Positions 25,840-35,559 of a stretch of 64,000 nucleotides of DNA are shown here, one piece after another. The notes under the pieces are model-generated. The model ran no database searches and was not told the DNA's origin. It was given only the letters and a program-made list of their open reading frames with translations. The position numbers were made by a program, and so were the translations under genes. The stretch spans positions 744,001-808,000 of the forward strand of contig CAWBOV010000002.1 of NCBI GenBank assembly GCA_963790525.1, read 5' to 3'. The DNA comes from CAWBOV01 sp963790525 (lineage in GTDB: Bacteria > Actinomycetota > Actinomycetes > Mycobacteriales > Jatrophihabitantaceae). Every line of letters begins with the position of its first letter. Within the stretch, counting starts at the first letter, position 1.

Positions 25840-27111
25840 ATGACTGCTGTCATCCACCGTCCCGCCTCCGCCGCATCGCCGGCCAGCGGACTCGTCTGCC
25901 GCAACTGCGGCGCCACCTACCCCTTGGGCGCGCAGCACGCGTGCTTCGAGTGTTTCGGGCCGCTCGAGATCGGCTACGACACCGCCGCTCTGGCCGCCGT
26001 CACCCGCGCCCAGATCGAGGCCGGACCGCACTCCATCTGGCGCTATGCCCCCCTGCTGCCGGTGGGGCAGGATCCCGAGACCCGGGTGGACTCCGGCACC
26101 GGCATGACGCCGCTCATCCGCGCCGACCGGCTCGGCGCCGAGCTGGGATTCACCGCCCCGCTCTGGGTGAAGGACGACTCGGCGAACCCGACGCACTCGT
26201 TCAAGGACCGCGTCGTGTCGGTGGCGATCACCGCCGCCCGCGAACTCGGATTCGACCGCATCGCCTGCGCGTCCACCGGGAACCTGGCCAACTCCGTCGC
26301 CGCCCACGCCGCCCGCATCGGTATGAAGTCGATCGTGTTCATCCCCTCCGACCTCGAACCGGCGAAGATCGTCCAGACGGCCGTCTACGGCGGGATCCTC
26401 GTCGGCGTCCAGGGCTCCTACGACGACGTCAACCGGCTCTGCAGTGAGCTGTCGGAGACCGACGAGTTCGAGTCCACCGGCTTCGTCAACGTCAACGTGC
26501 GCCCGTACTACGCCGAGGGCTCCAAGACCTTGGGGTTCGAGGTGGCCGAGCAGCTGGGCTGGCGCATCCCCGCCCAGGTCGTGGCGCCGATGGCGTCCGG
26601 GTCCCTGCTGACGAAGGTCCACAAGGCGTTCAAGGAACTGGTCGCCGCGGGACTGGTCGACTCCTCGCCGTGGCGGGTCTTCGGCGCCCAGTCGGCGGGT
26701 TGCTCGCCGATCGCCACCGCCTTCGAGAACGGCCGGGACGTCGTCACCCCCGTCAAGCCGACCGGCATCGCGAAGTCCCTCAACATCGGCAACCCCGCCG
26801 ACGGCCCCTACGCGCTGGACGTGGTCCGCTCGACCGGGGGCGCGATGGCCTCCGTCGGCGACGACGAGATCCGCGAGGGCATCCGGTTGCTCGCCCGCAC
26901 GACCGGTGTCTTCGCCGAGACCGCGGGCGGGGTGACCGTTGCCGTGCTGAAGAAGCTGGCCGAGTCCGGGCAGCTGGACACCTCCCAGGAGACCGTCATC
27001 TACAACACCGGCGACGGGCTGAAGACGCTCGACGCCGTGGCCGAGGGCTCCGTGCCGACGGCGGTCATCCCCGCCACCATCAAGGGGATGCGCGAGGCGG
27101 GCCTGCTCTAG
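25840..27111 (+). CDS. thrC: Threonine synthase
   Basis: A 423-residue fold-type II PLP enzyme that would convert O-phosphohomoserine to threonine. An N-terminal rubredoxin-like zinc knuckle (LVCRNCGATYPL, ACFECFGPLE) is followed by the PLP-lysine motif PTHSFKDRVV, the phosphate-binding ASTGNLANSVAAHAAR, and VKPTGIAKSLNIGNPADGP. The zinc-knuckle form is common in archaea and many actinobacteria. Expression is probably repressed by SAM through the upstream riboswitch, which is unusual for a threonine gene. The ATG just after the riboswitch is used; the frame is open through the riboswitch but that part is RNA structure, not protein. Confidence 0.88.
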   Translation: MTAVIHRPASAASPASGLVCRNCGATYPLGAQHACFECFGPLEIGYDTAALAAVTRAQIEAGPHSIWRYAPLLPVGQDPETRVDSGTGMTPLIRADRLGAELGFTAPLWVKDDSANPTHSFKDRVVSVAITAARELGFDRIACASTGNLANSVAAHAARIGMKSIVFIPSDLEPAKIVQTAVYGGILVGVQGSYDDVNRLCSELSETDEFESTGFVNVNVRPYYAEGSKTLGFEVAEQLGWRIPAQVVAPMASGSLLTKVHKAFKELVAAGLVDSSPWRVFGAQSAGCSPIATAFENGRDVVTPVKPTGIAKSLNIGNPADGPYALDVVRSTGGAMASVGDDEIREGIRLLARTTGVFAETAGGVTVAVLKKLAESGQLDTSQETVIYNTGDGLKTLDAVAEGSVPTAVIPATIKGMREAGLL

Positions 27112-27120
27112 GGTCAGCTC

Positions 27121-27750
27121 ATGCCGTCGCTGCATCGCATGGATCTGATCGAGCCCGACCTGCGGCCGCTGCTGGCCCCGGACGAGCGCATCGGGACGCT
27201 GGAGGTCATCGCCTCGGCCCTGGTCGGTGCCGACCGGCTCGAGGCGCCGGCCGCGTCGTCACCGGGGCAGGCGCAGGAGCTGACCGGGTGGCGCCGGGTG
27301 GCCGGAGGCACCCTCGGGGCGGGCCTCGGCCTGGCCACCGGCCTCGGCCCGATGATCGGCGGCAACGCCCTGGACGCGGCGGCCGAAGGCATCGGGGGAG
27401 TCTCGGCGAGCGGTGGGGCCGGATCCTGGGCCGCGCGCGCGGATGCGGCGGTGCGCCGGGCCGGGCACGCGCGGATGCTCGTCACCGACCGCCGGTTGCT
27501 TCTGCTCGACCAGACCGGATCGGGGATGCGCGACAACCCCGCCGAGCCCGGCCGGCGCCGGGTGGCGACCGACTTCGCCGTCCTGCTCGACGTGCCCCGC
27601 GCCTCCCTGGCGTCGGCCCGGCCGGCGTCGAAGGCACTGCAGCGCGGGCGGCTGGAGCTGCTGTTCTCCGACGGCTCGACGATCGCGGTCATGACCGGTG
27701 TCCTGTCGACATCCCCGGCGCGGCGCATACTTTCCGCCCTGGCGGGATAA
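27121..27750 (+). CDS. Hypothetical protein with PH-like C-terminal half
   Basis: A 209-residue protein 9 bases after thrC. A middle Gly/Ala-rich stretch (GGTLGAGLGLATGLGPMIGG) could be a membrane or hinge segment. The C-terminal part (ARMLVTDRRLLLLDQTG, LLDVPRASLASARP, LELLFSDGSTIAVMTG) has the strand pattern of bacterial PH-like domains. I do not recognise the family. It is followed by EspC-like and WXG-like genes in the same direction, so it may belong to that set. Confidence 0.6.
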   Translation: MPSLHRMDLIEPDLRPLLAPDERIGTLEVIASALVGADRLEAPAASSPGQAQELTGWRRVAGGTLGAGLGLATGLGPMIGGNALDAAAEGIGGVSASGGAGSWAARADAAVRRAGHARMLVTDRRLLLLDQTGSGMRDNPAEPGRRRVATDFAVLLDVPRASLASARPASKALQRGRLELLFSDGSTIAVMTGVLSTSPARRILSALAG

Positions 27751-27807
27751 GAGGACGGCTCGACGTCCTCCGGTGACCCGGTCACCCCGAGACAAGGAGC
27801 CGCCCCG

Positions 27808-28092
27808 ATGGCTGGATTCACCGTTGACCCAGACGCACTGACGACCTTCGCCCAGGGCTGCGACGACCTCGGCGACAGTGTCGGCACCCTGCTGAAGCAG
27901 TTGGCGGCCGCGCGGGTGGGCAGGGATTCCTTCGGCCACATCCCGTCGGTCGGCAGCAGGATCTACACCGCCTACGACAGCCACGTCGAGCACTGCACCG
28001 ACGGGCTGACCGAGGCCGAGGACGCACTCCATTCCACCGCGGCGAAGGCGGCGCTCACCGCGCTGCAGTACGTCCACGCGGACACCCACTAG
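27808..28092 (+). CDS. EspC-like type VII secretion substrate family protein
   Basis: A 94-residue helical protein. The start AGFTVDPDALTTFAQGCDDLGDSV matches the VDPDAL pattern of the ESX EspC-like family, and a second helix (SHVEHCTDGLTEAEDALHS) completes a hairpin. Such proteins are exported as heterodimers with larger partners. ACAAGGAG lies ahead of the ATG. The partner may be the protein encoded 10 bases downstream. Confidence 0.7.
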   Translation: MAGFTVDPDALTTFAQGCDDLGDSVGTLLKQLAAARVGRDSFGHIPSVGSRIYTAYDSHVEHCTDGLTEAEDALHSTAAKAALTALQYVHADTH

Positions 28093-28102
28093 GAGCCGGG
28101 CC

Positions 28103-28936
28103 ATGGCCTATCAGAACGAACTCGAGACCTGGTTCACCGGCCTGCCCAGCCAGGTGCAGGACGTCTTCAACTTCGCGTACACGCCGATCGACTCGATGCT
28201 CAAGTCCGTCGCCGGCGACCCCGACGACCTCGTCCGCGCGGGCTCGGTCTACACCGCCGTCGGGCCGCAGGTCACCGCGGCCGGCAGTGACGTCTCCCAG
28301 CAGGCGGGACAGCTGGCCGGCTACTGGACCGGAGCGGCACACGACGCCTTCGTCAAGCACATCGCCCAGCTGCAGCAGACGCTCACCTCGCTGGGAACGG
28401 CGATCGGAGACACCGACCAGATCCTGCAGGCGGGCGCGCAGGCGGCGGTCGACGGGGCCAACACGATCGTCGACATCGTCGTGACGGCGGTCGAATTCGC
28501 CGTCTCCACGCTCGCGTTGTCCCTGGCGCTGTCGGTGCTGAGCTTCGGGACCAGCCTGGCCGCGTGGTTCGCCGAGCAGGCGGCCAACGTGGCGCTGACC
28601 CTCAGCCGGGTGGCTCAGGTCGTGGAGAAGGTCGCGGTCGTGCTGGAGAAGATCGCCCAGGTGCTCGAGGAGATCGCGGAGGTCCTCAAGACGGTCGCGC
28701 AGATCCTCAAGAACATGAAGGAGTTCGTCACCAGCGTGAAGATGCTGCCGAAGGGGCTCTCCGCGGACGCGCTGGGGACCTTCGCCGGCGAGAAGCTCTG
28801 GAAGTACATCATCAACAAGGGCGTCAACGCCCTGCCGGGACCGAACACACCCAGCGGCATCTCCGGTCTCAAACACCTTGTCGGCGACCTCGGCGGGCTC
28901 GACGGCGACGTCGACAAGGCTCAGGCCGTCGGATGA
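28103..28936 (+). CDS. WXG-domain protein with long coiled coil
   Basis: A 277-residue protein. Residues ~40-110 form a WXG100-type hairpin with AGYWTGAAHDAFVKHIAQ at the turn. A hydrophobic helix pair follows (FAVSTLALSLALSVLSFGTS), then a heptad-rich coiled coil (VAVVLEKIAQVLEEIAEVLK) and a short C-terminal tail. The layout resembles LXG/PPE-like type VII secretion substrates, with the C-terminal part replacing a toxin domain. It is 10 bases after the EspC-like gene, so the two probably form a secreted pair. The function of the tail is unknown. Confidence 0.7.
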   Translation: MAYQNELETWFTGLPSQVQDVFNFAYTPIDSMLKSVAGDPDDLVRAGSVYTAVGPQVTAAGSDVSQQAGQLAGYWTGAAHDAFVKHIAQLQQTLTSLGTAIGDTDQILQAGAQAAVDGANTIVDIVVTAVEFAVSTLALSLALSVLSFGTSLAAWFAEQAANVALTLSRVAQVVEKVAVVLEKIAQVLEEIAEVLKTVAQILKNMKEFVTSVKMLPKGLSADALGTFAGEKLWKYIINKGVNALPGPNTPSGISGLKHLVGDLGGLDGDVDKAQAVG

Positions 28937-28953
28937 TCGCCCCCGCGACGGCG

Positions 28954-29003
28954 TGATCTCGTTGCGCCTGGCGCGCTCGTACGCCCCCCGTGCAACGAGA
29001 TCA
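28954..29003. terminator. Bidirectional terminator-like perfect 12-bp inverted repeat
   Basis: TGATCTCGTTGC and GCAACGAGATCA are perfect inverted repeats with a 26-base loop, between the convergent WXG-domain and YbaB-like genes. There is no strong T-run. Position suggests a two-way terminator, though a dispersed palindromic element is possible. Confidence 0.6.
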
Positions 29004-29020
29004 ACCGGATGCCACGATCC

Positions 29021-29425
29021 TCAGTCGGTGTTCCTGCGGGCGCGCAGCGCGTCGAGCTGACCGATCAGGGCGTCCATCCGCTCGGAGAACGCCTCGACGG
29101 TCTGCTCCAGGTGCGCGGCCAGGTCGCCGGACGGCATGCCCAGCAGGGCACCGCGCGCGGCATCCGCGGCGGCGAGAGCGGCGTTGACGGCGGTGACGGT
29201 GTTGGCGCCCAGGGCCTCGCGGTTCTCCCCACGGGTCGCGGTGACCAGGACGTCCAGGCGGACCAGTTGCTTGGTGCCGGTGACGGTCGCGGTGACGAGA
29301 CCGCCGGCGGATTCCCCGGTGAACTCCTGCGCGGCGAACGCAGCCAGCACGGCGAGGTCGGGCGCAGTCGGGCCCGTGATGGCGGCGACGCGCTGGTTCA
29401 GCCTGTCGATAGGGTTGCTGCTCAT
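29021..29425 (-). CDS. YbaB/EbfC family protein
   Basis: A 134-residue protein of the YbaB/EbfC nucleoid-associated type: an N-terminal helix, the strand pairs GLVTATVTGTKQLVRLDVLV, and a C-terminal helix ending SERMDALIGQLDALRARRN. Versions of YbaB found next to WXG/EspC genes are thought to be type VII secretion accessories rather than DNA-binding proteins. It is coupled by ATGA to the upstream smaller YbaB-like gene. Direction is convergent with the EspC/WXG genes. Confidence 0.7.
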   Translation of the reverse strand: MSSNPIDRLNQRVAAITGPTAPDLAVLAAFAAQEFTGESAGGLVTATVTGTKQLVRLDVLVTATRGENREALGANTVTAVNAALAAADAARGALLGMPSGDLAAHLEQTVEAFSERMDALIGQLDALRARRNTD

Positions 29426-29739
29426 GACGTGAGCTCGCCGAGCGCTGCGGCGGTGCCCCGCTCGGCCTCCGCGAGGACCTCGGCGATCGTCGCGGTGAGG
29501 GCCGCGGTCAGGCCGGCATGGTCGAGGCGGTCGAAGACGCGTGGGTCCAGTTCCACCGCCGTCAATTCGGGCGCTCCGGTCGCCCGGGCGGTGATCAGCC
29601 CGTCGCCGCTCGCGGCCTCGTAGCCGGCGACACGGGCCCGGCCGAGCATCTCGGCGGCGCGCTCGGCCTGCGCGGTCAGAGCGGCGATCGCGGCGTCGGT
29701 GTCGGCGGACGGGGTCGCGTCGATTCCCGGGTCTGTCAT
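29422..29739 (-). CDS. YbaB/EbfC-like protein
   Basis: A 105-residue protein with a helix rich in Ala and Glu (IAALTAQAERAAEMLGRARV), the strand segment GLITARATGAPELTAVELDP, and FDRLDHAGLTAALTATIAEV. It matches the small YbaB-like proteins that precede a second YbaB copy in actinobacterial WXG loci. Its stop overlaps the next start (ATGA). The first ATG after a GACCCGGG-poor leader was chosen as it gives the family length. Confidence 0.65.
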   Translation of the reverse strand: MTDPGIDATPSADTDAAIAALTAQAERAAEMLGRARVAGYEAASGDGLITARATGAPELTAVELDPRVFDRLDHAGLTAALTATIAEVLAEAERGTAAALGELTS

Positions 29740-30035
29740 AAAGCGGACTTTACGCGAGTGCGGCAACAGCGACACCTGGCACGAAATAAGTCGCCGTCCC
29801 ATCGCTGGAAGTCAAGTCGAATGGGTGTGACTTTGTTGGCAAGGAATGGGCCTCTGTGTAAGCTTGGCGCCGGTCGAAGTAGCCAGTGTTTCGGTTATTG
29901 GAGTACCACGTAGGCCTCCGGTCGTTGCGAAACGGCCGGTGGAACGTGCACTGCAAGCAAGCGGGACCAGGGAAGCAAAGACCCCGGTCGCCACGAGGTG
30001 TGGCCGACCGGAAAGGTTCCTAGCAAGGAGTGCAC
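29740..30035. promoter_or_regulatory. Divergent intergenic region with long cold-shock 5' leader
   Basis: A 296-base gap separates the YbaB-like gene from the cold-shock gene. Its left half is unusually AT-rich for this genome and is the likely promoter zone. The right ~150 bases would be a long 5' leader, as known for cspA-type mRNAs, ending in an AAGGAG site 5 bases before the GTG. No defined RNA family was recognised. Confidence 0.5.
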
Positions 30036-30236
30036 GTGGCACAGGGTTCAGTCAAGTGGTTCAACAATGAGAAGGGCTACGGCTTCATCGCCGTAGACGG
30101 CGGACAGGACGTATTCGTCCATTACTCCGCAATCCAGTCCGACGGCTACCGCTCACTCGACGAAGGTCAGCGCGTGGAGTTCGAGGTGGCCCAGGGCCCC
30201 AAGGGCCCCCAGGCAGACGCGGTCCGAGTCGTCTGA
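30036..30236 (+). CDS. Cold-shock protein, CspA family
   Basis: A 66-residue single-stranded nucleic acid-binding protein: GSVKWFNNEKGYGFIAVDGG contains RNP1 (KGYGFI), and DVFVHYSAI is RNP2. It acts as an RNA chaperone in the cytoplasm. The GTG start with AAGGAG 5 bases upstream gives the normal family start MAQGSVKWF. It is followed by a strong terminator, so it is a single-gene transcript. Confidence 0.97.
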   Translation: MAQGSVKWFNNEKGYGFIAVDGGQDVFVHYSAIQSDGYRSLDEGQRVEFEVAQGPKGPQADAVRVV

Positions 30237-30250
30237 CGTTGAGCTTGGCA

Positions 30251-30290
30251 GCAGAGCCGGTCTGATCCCGTGGGGACAGGCCGGTTCTGC
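30251..30290 (+). terminator. Rho-independent-type terminator after cold-shock gene
   Basis: GCAGAGCCGGTCTG pairs with CAGGCCGGTTCTGC over 14 positions (two of them G-U in RNA) around a 12-base loop, followed by ATTTCC. It lies 15 bases after the cold-shock stop codon. Confidence 0.8.
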
Positions 30291-30399
30291 ATTTCCCAGC
30301 ACTGTCATCGACGGGAATTCAGCCGTGGCGGAATCATCGGCCGGTTCGCCGACGTTGCGTCTGGAGACGTTCCGTCAGCAGATCACGAGGTGCACAGTG

Positions 30400-30759
30400 A
30401 TGAACGAGCCCGGCTCGCACGAGTCGACGTCGAATGAGACGTCCCAATTCGGAGCCATCCTGCAATTGCGCGCCCAGCCCGGGCGCCGCGACGACCTCGT
30501 CCGGATCCTGCGCAACTACGCGAACACCCTCGACGGTGAGCCGGGTACCACGATGTTCGCCGTCGCGACCGATCCCGGCGACGAGGACGCGGTCTGGTTG
30601 TGGGAGCAGTTCGCCGACGCCGACGCGGTCAGCGCCCATTTCCAGCACGATTTCTTCCGGGCACTGCAGCTGGAACTCGAGGATCTGCTCGTCGATGCGC
30701 CCGCCGCGCGCCCGCTGACCCCCGTCCTGCATCGCGTGAACCCGGGCGTCTCCGCCTGA
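30400..30759 (+). CDS. Antibiotic biosynthesis monooxygenase (ABM) domain protein
   Basis: A 119-residue ferredoxin-fold dimeric barrel protein. The ABM pattern is FGAILQLRAQPGRRDDLVRI, LDGEPGTTMFAVATDP, DAVWLWEQFADADAVSAHF. Family members oxygenate polyketides or quinones or act as stress-related cofactor-free enzymes; function here is unknown. The ATG is directly preceded by an in-frame GTG, and either could start. It precedes the groEL control region. Confidence 0.8.
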   Translation: MNEPGSHESTSNETSQFGAILQLRAQPGRRDDLVRILRNYANTLDGEPGTTMFAVATDPGDEDAVWLWEQFADADAVSAHFQHDFFRALQLELEDLLVDAPAARPLTPVLHRVNPGVSA

Positions 30760-30811
30760 GCGCTCCGTCCGCGGTTCGTCCTCGCCGCGCGCCCTCGGGC
30801 CGGACGACCTT

Positions 30812-30832
30812 GCACTCACCCGGCCCGAGTGC
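30812..30832 (+). promoter_or_regulatory. CIRCE-like operator, upstream copy
   Basis: GCACTC and GAGTGC are separated by exactly nine bases, the CIRCE arm spacing. The wider arms (TTGCACTC and GAGTGCCA) match 7 of 8 as an inverted repeat. It lies 12 bases before a second, perfect copy. Confidence 0.75.
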
Positions 30833-30843
30833 CAGACTTGAAG

Positions 30844-30870
30844 TTGGCACTCGGCCTACATGAGTGCCAA
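30844..30870 (+). promoter_or_regulatory. CIRCE operator, perfect copy (HrcA binding site)
   Basis: TTGGCACTC, nine bases, then GAGTGCCAA: a perfect 9-bp inverted repeat matching the CIRCE consensus TTAGCACTC-N9-GAGTGCTAA. HrcA binds CIRCE and represses chaperonin genes until heat shock. The site is 110 bases before the groEL start. Confidence 0.95.
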
Positions 30871-30980
30871 CCGGGTGAGTCCGGGTGAGGGGGCTTCGGT
30901 CCCCGTCCGTCGCGGGCAGCTGGACCAGAACCGGTTATCCCATACGAAGCGTGTTCATCTACAGGTAAGGACGACACCGC

Positions 30981-32606
<1,626 letters not shown>

Positions 32607-32640
32607 CCTGCATCTGGTCAGCGGTTCCAGCACGACGCAA

Positions 32641-32675
32641 GCGAAGGGGCGGTCCCGTCAGGGGCCGCCCCTTCG
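32641..32675. terminator. Bidirectional terminator between groEL and lacZ
   Basis: GAAGGGGCGGTCCC pairs with GGGGCCGCCCCTTC (one G-U) around a four-base GTCA loop, between the convergent groEL and beta-galactosidase genes. The stem can serve both directions. Confidence 0.85.
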
Positions 32676-32680
32676 TGCTG

Positions 32681-35535
32681 TCACAGGGCCGTGAAGGTCA
32701 CCGAGAAGCTGGTGGGTTCGGCGTGCAGGACGTACTGCGGCAGTACGCCGGGGCCGCAGGAGGCCGTGCCGATGCCGTTCTGCGCCACGTCGACGTTCAG
32801 GTAGACGGCATCGCGGGCGACCAGGTCGGTGGTGTGGCGCGCCGCCTCCAGGTCCGCGCTCGTCCAGCGCCGCGCGGAGAAGGCGAACGTCGGGTCGCCG
32901 GTGACGAGCAGGCCGCTGCCTGAGCCGTCGGTCAGCCGCACCCGGCGGACGTCGAGGCGGTTGCCGTTCTCCTGGGGGTAGACGTAAGGCGTCTGCAGGT
33001 CGTCGACGGTCGAGGAGTGCGCCCCGATCCGGGCCGCCTGGCGGGTGTCGGAGTACGCCTCGCCCGGGCCGCCGCCGAACCACTCGACGTGCCCCAGCGC
33101 CGCGGGCAGCTCGAGCAGCAGCCCCAACCGCGGGAGGGGGACCGTCCAGTCCCCGTCGGGGGTCACCTCGACGATCAGGCGCAGTGCTGCCTCGTCGGCG
33201 CGTGACCAGCGATAGGTGGCGAGCAGGCCCAGATCAGTGGCGGCGGGCGCCACGCGGGTCCGCACGACCAGGTCCGGTCCGTCCGCGCCGACGTCGATCG
33301 TGCGATGGGTCAGGCGGTGCAATCCGAGCAGGTGCCACGCGGGGGCCAACGGCACCCCGTGCTCGCCGCGGTCGTTGTCGGTCGTGGCGCGCCAGAGGTC
33401 CAGCCGCGGGCCGGCCAGGTCGAGCCCGCCGAGCCGACGGAGCCGGCCGGTGTGCGGATCGAACCACTCCGATGGCACCGGGCCCCCTGCCGCCGGGCGT
33501 GGCGCGGCCGGGGCGCTGGACACCCGATGCTGTCCCCACGCGACGACATGCCCGGCCGGGCTCCAGGCGGTGTCCGTGGCCTGGGTTGCGTGGACGGTCA
33601 GCCACACCTCGCCGCTTCCCGGCGGCAGCGCGGGCAGAGGTAGCTCCGCGCTGCCGCCGGGCGCGATCGGCGCCACTGGCAGCTCGCCGGCCGCCAGCCG
33701 GTCGCCGTCACCCTCGAGCACCCACGTGAACGCCAGGTCTGCGGTATCGGCGAAGTCCCTGGTGTTGGTGAGGATGATCGAGGAGCTCCCGAGCCCGATC
33801 GTGATCGGCTCGATGACCTTCGCGAACTCGATCAGTCCGGGCGACGGTGTGCGGTCCGGGAACACCAGCCCGTCGGTGATGAAGTTGCCGTCGTGCAGCG
33901 GTTCGCCGAAGTCCCCGCCGTAGGCGAAGAACTCCCGTCCGTCCGGGGTGTTCCGGCGGATGCCGTGGTCGATCCACTCCCACACGAAGCCGCCCTGACA
34001 GCGCGGGTAGGTCCGAACAGCTGCTGGTACTCCAGCAGGCCGCCGGGGCCGTTGCCCATGGCATGGGCGTACTCGCACAGCACGAAGGGGATCGAGCGAC
34101 GGTGCGCGTCCGCGGCCGCGTCCACGGTCACGGGCTCCGCGCGGCGGCCGATCGCGTCGACCTCGTCGTGGGTGGCGTACATCCGGCTGTAGACGTCGAC
34201 GTAACCCGAATCCCAGTCACCCTCGTAGTGGACCGGGCGGCCCGGGTCCCGGTGATGCGTCCAGTCGGCCATCGCCGCGAGGTTGGCGCCGTGACCGCTC
34301 TCGTTGCCCAGCGACCACATGATCACCGACGCGTGGTTCTTGTCCCGCTCGACGGTGCGGGCCATCCGGTCGAGCAGGGCCGGCTGCCAGCGCGGGTCGT
34401 CGCTCGGGTTCTGCGACCAGCCGACCTTCTCGAAGCCGTGGGTCTCCAGATCGTTCTCCAGGATCACCCACAGGCCGTGGTCGTCGCAGAGGTCGAGGAA
34501 GTCCGGGTGCGGCGGGTAGTGGCTGGTGCGGACGGCGTTGACGTTGTGGCGCTTCATCAGCAGCACGTCGGCGAGCATCGTCTCGGCGTCCATCACCCGC
34601 CCGCGGTCGGGGTGCCACTCGTGCCGGTTCACGCCGCGCAGAAGAACCCGCTGCCCGTTGACCGTCAGCAGCCCGTCGACGATCTCCACGCGACGGAAGC
34701 CGACACGCAGCGTCGCCACCTCGCCGGCAGTCGCGACGGCGATCTCGTACAGGCGCGGCGTCTCGGCCGTCCAGGGCTCGACCGCCAGCCCGTCGTGATC
34801 GGTGCCGGAAGCTACCGCGTCCAGCCCCAGGGCGGCACAGCTGATCGTGGCCGGTGCGGTCGTCTCCACCCGCAGCGAGCCCAGTCCGGTGGCGTGGTCG
34901 TAGTCGGCGTGGACGAACACGTCGTCCAGGCACAGGCGGGGCCGGGCGATCAGGGCTGACGTCCCGGAAGATGCCCGAGAGCCACCACATGTCCTGGTCC
35001 TCCAGGTAGCTCGCCGCGGACCACTGGTGCACCCGCACGGCGATCACGTTGGGGCCGGGGCGCAGCGAGCGACCCGATCGAGAACTCGGTGGTCAGCCGG
35101 CTGCCGGTCGACCAGCCCACCTCGACGCCGTTGCACCACACGGCGAACAGCGAGTCGACGCCGTCGAAGCGCAGGACGGTGTCGGGGTGGTCCCAGTCGG
35201 CGGGCACCTCCACCGTCCGGCGGTACTCACCCGTGGGGTTCTCGTCCGGCGACGAACGGCGGGTCACCGGGAACGGGTAGTTGACGTTGGTGTAGGCCGG
35301 GCTCGCCGTAGCCGTTGAGCTGCCAGTGGCCGGGCACGGCGAGTTCGTCCCAGGCGGAGTCGTCGAACTCCGGTGTCTCGAAGCCCGGCGTCGGCGTCGG
35401 CGGCAGTCGGCGACCAGTGGAACCGCCACGCCCCGCCCAGCTCGATGCGTCGGAGCATCGCTGTCCAGGCGGGCGCGCGCCGGAAGCCGTCCAGCTCCGG
35501 GGGAGAATTCGGTCAGGAGCTGTTCGGGGGTGCAC
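32681..35535 (-). pseudogene. lacZ: Beta-galactosidase (GH2), frame broken by indels
   Basis: The spliced reading gives a GH2 beta-galactosidase of about 950 residues. Sugar-binding domain pieces (LGGAWRFHWSP, DELAVPGHWQLNGYG, TTEFSIGSL) precede the catalytic barrel with acid/base Glu in MWSLGNESGHGANL and nucleophile Glu in FVLCEYAHAMGNGPG. The C-terminal beta-sandwich domain (LGLLLELPAALGHVEWFGGG, PYVYPQENGNRLDVR) is intact from 34005 downwards. Frame changes lie near 34012, 34955, 35070, 35250, 35305, 35403 and further towards the GTG start. All catalytic residues are present. It would hydrolyse beta-galactosides imported by the adjacent transporter. Confidence 0.8.
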
Positions 35536-35559
35536 GAACGTCCTATCCGTGCGGGTCGG

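Noticed and set aside
25696..27135. 479-codon minus-strand frame opposite thrC
   Set aside because: Shadow frame; covers the riboswitch and has no recognisable domain.
29021..29739. YbaB genes as part of a recombination (dnaX-recR) locus
   Set aside because: No dnaX or recR nearby; they lie beside EspC/WXG-type genes.
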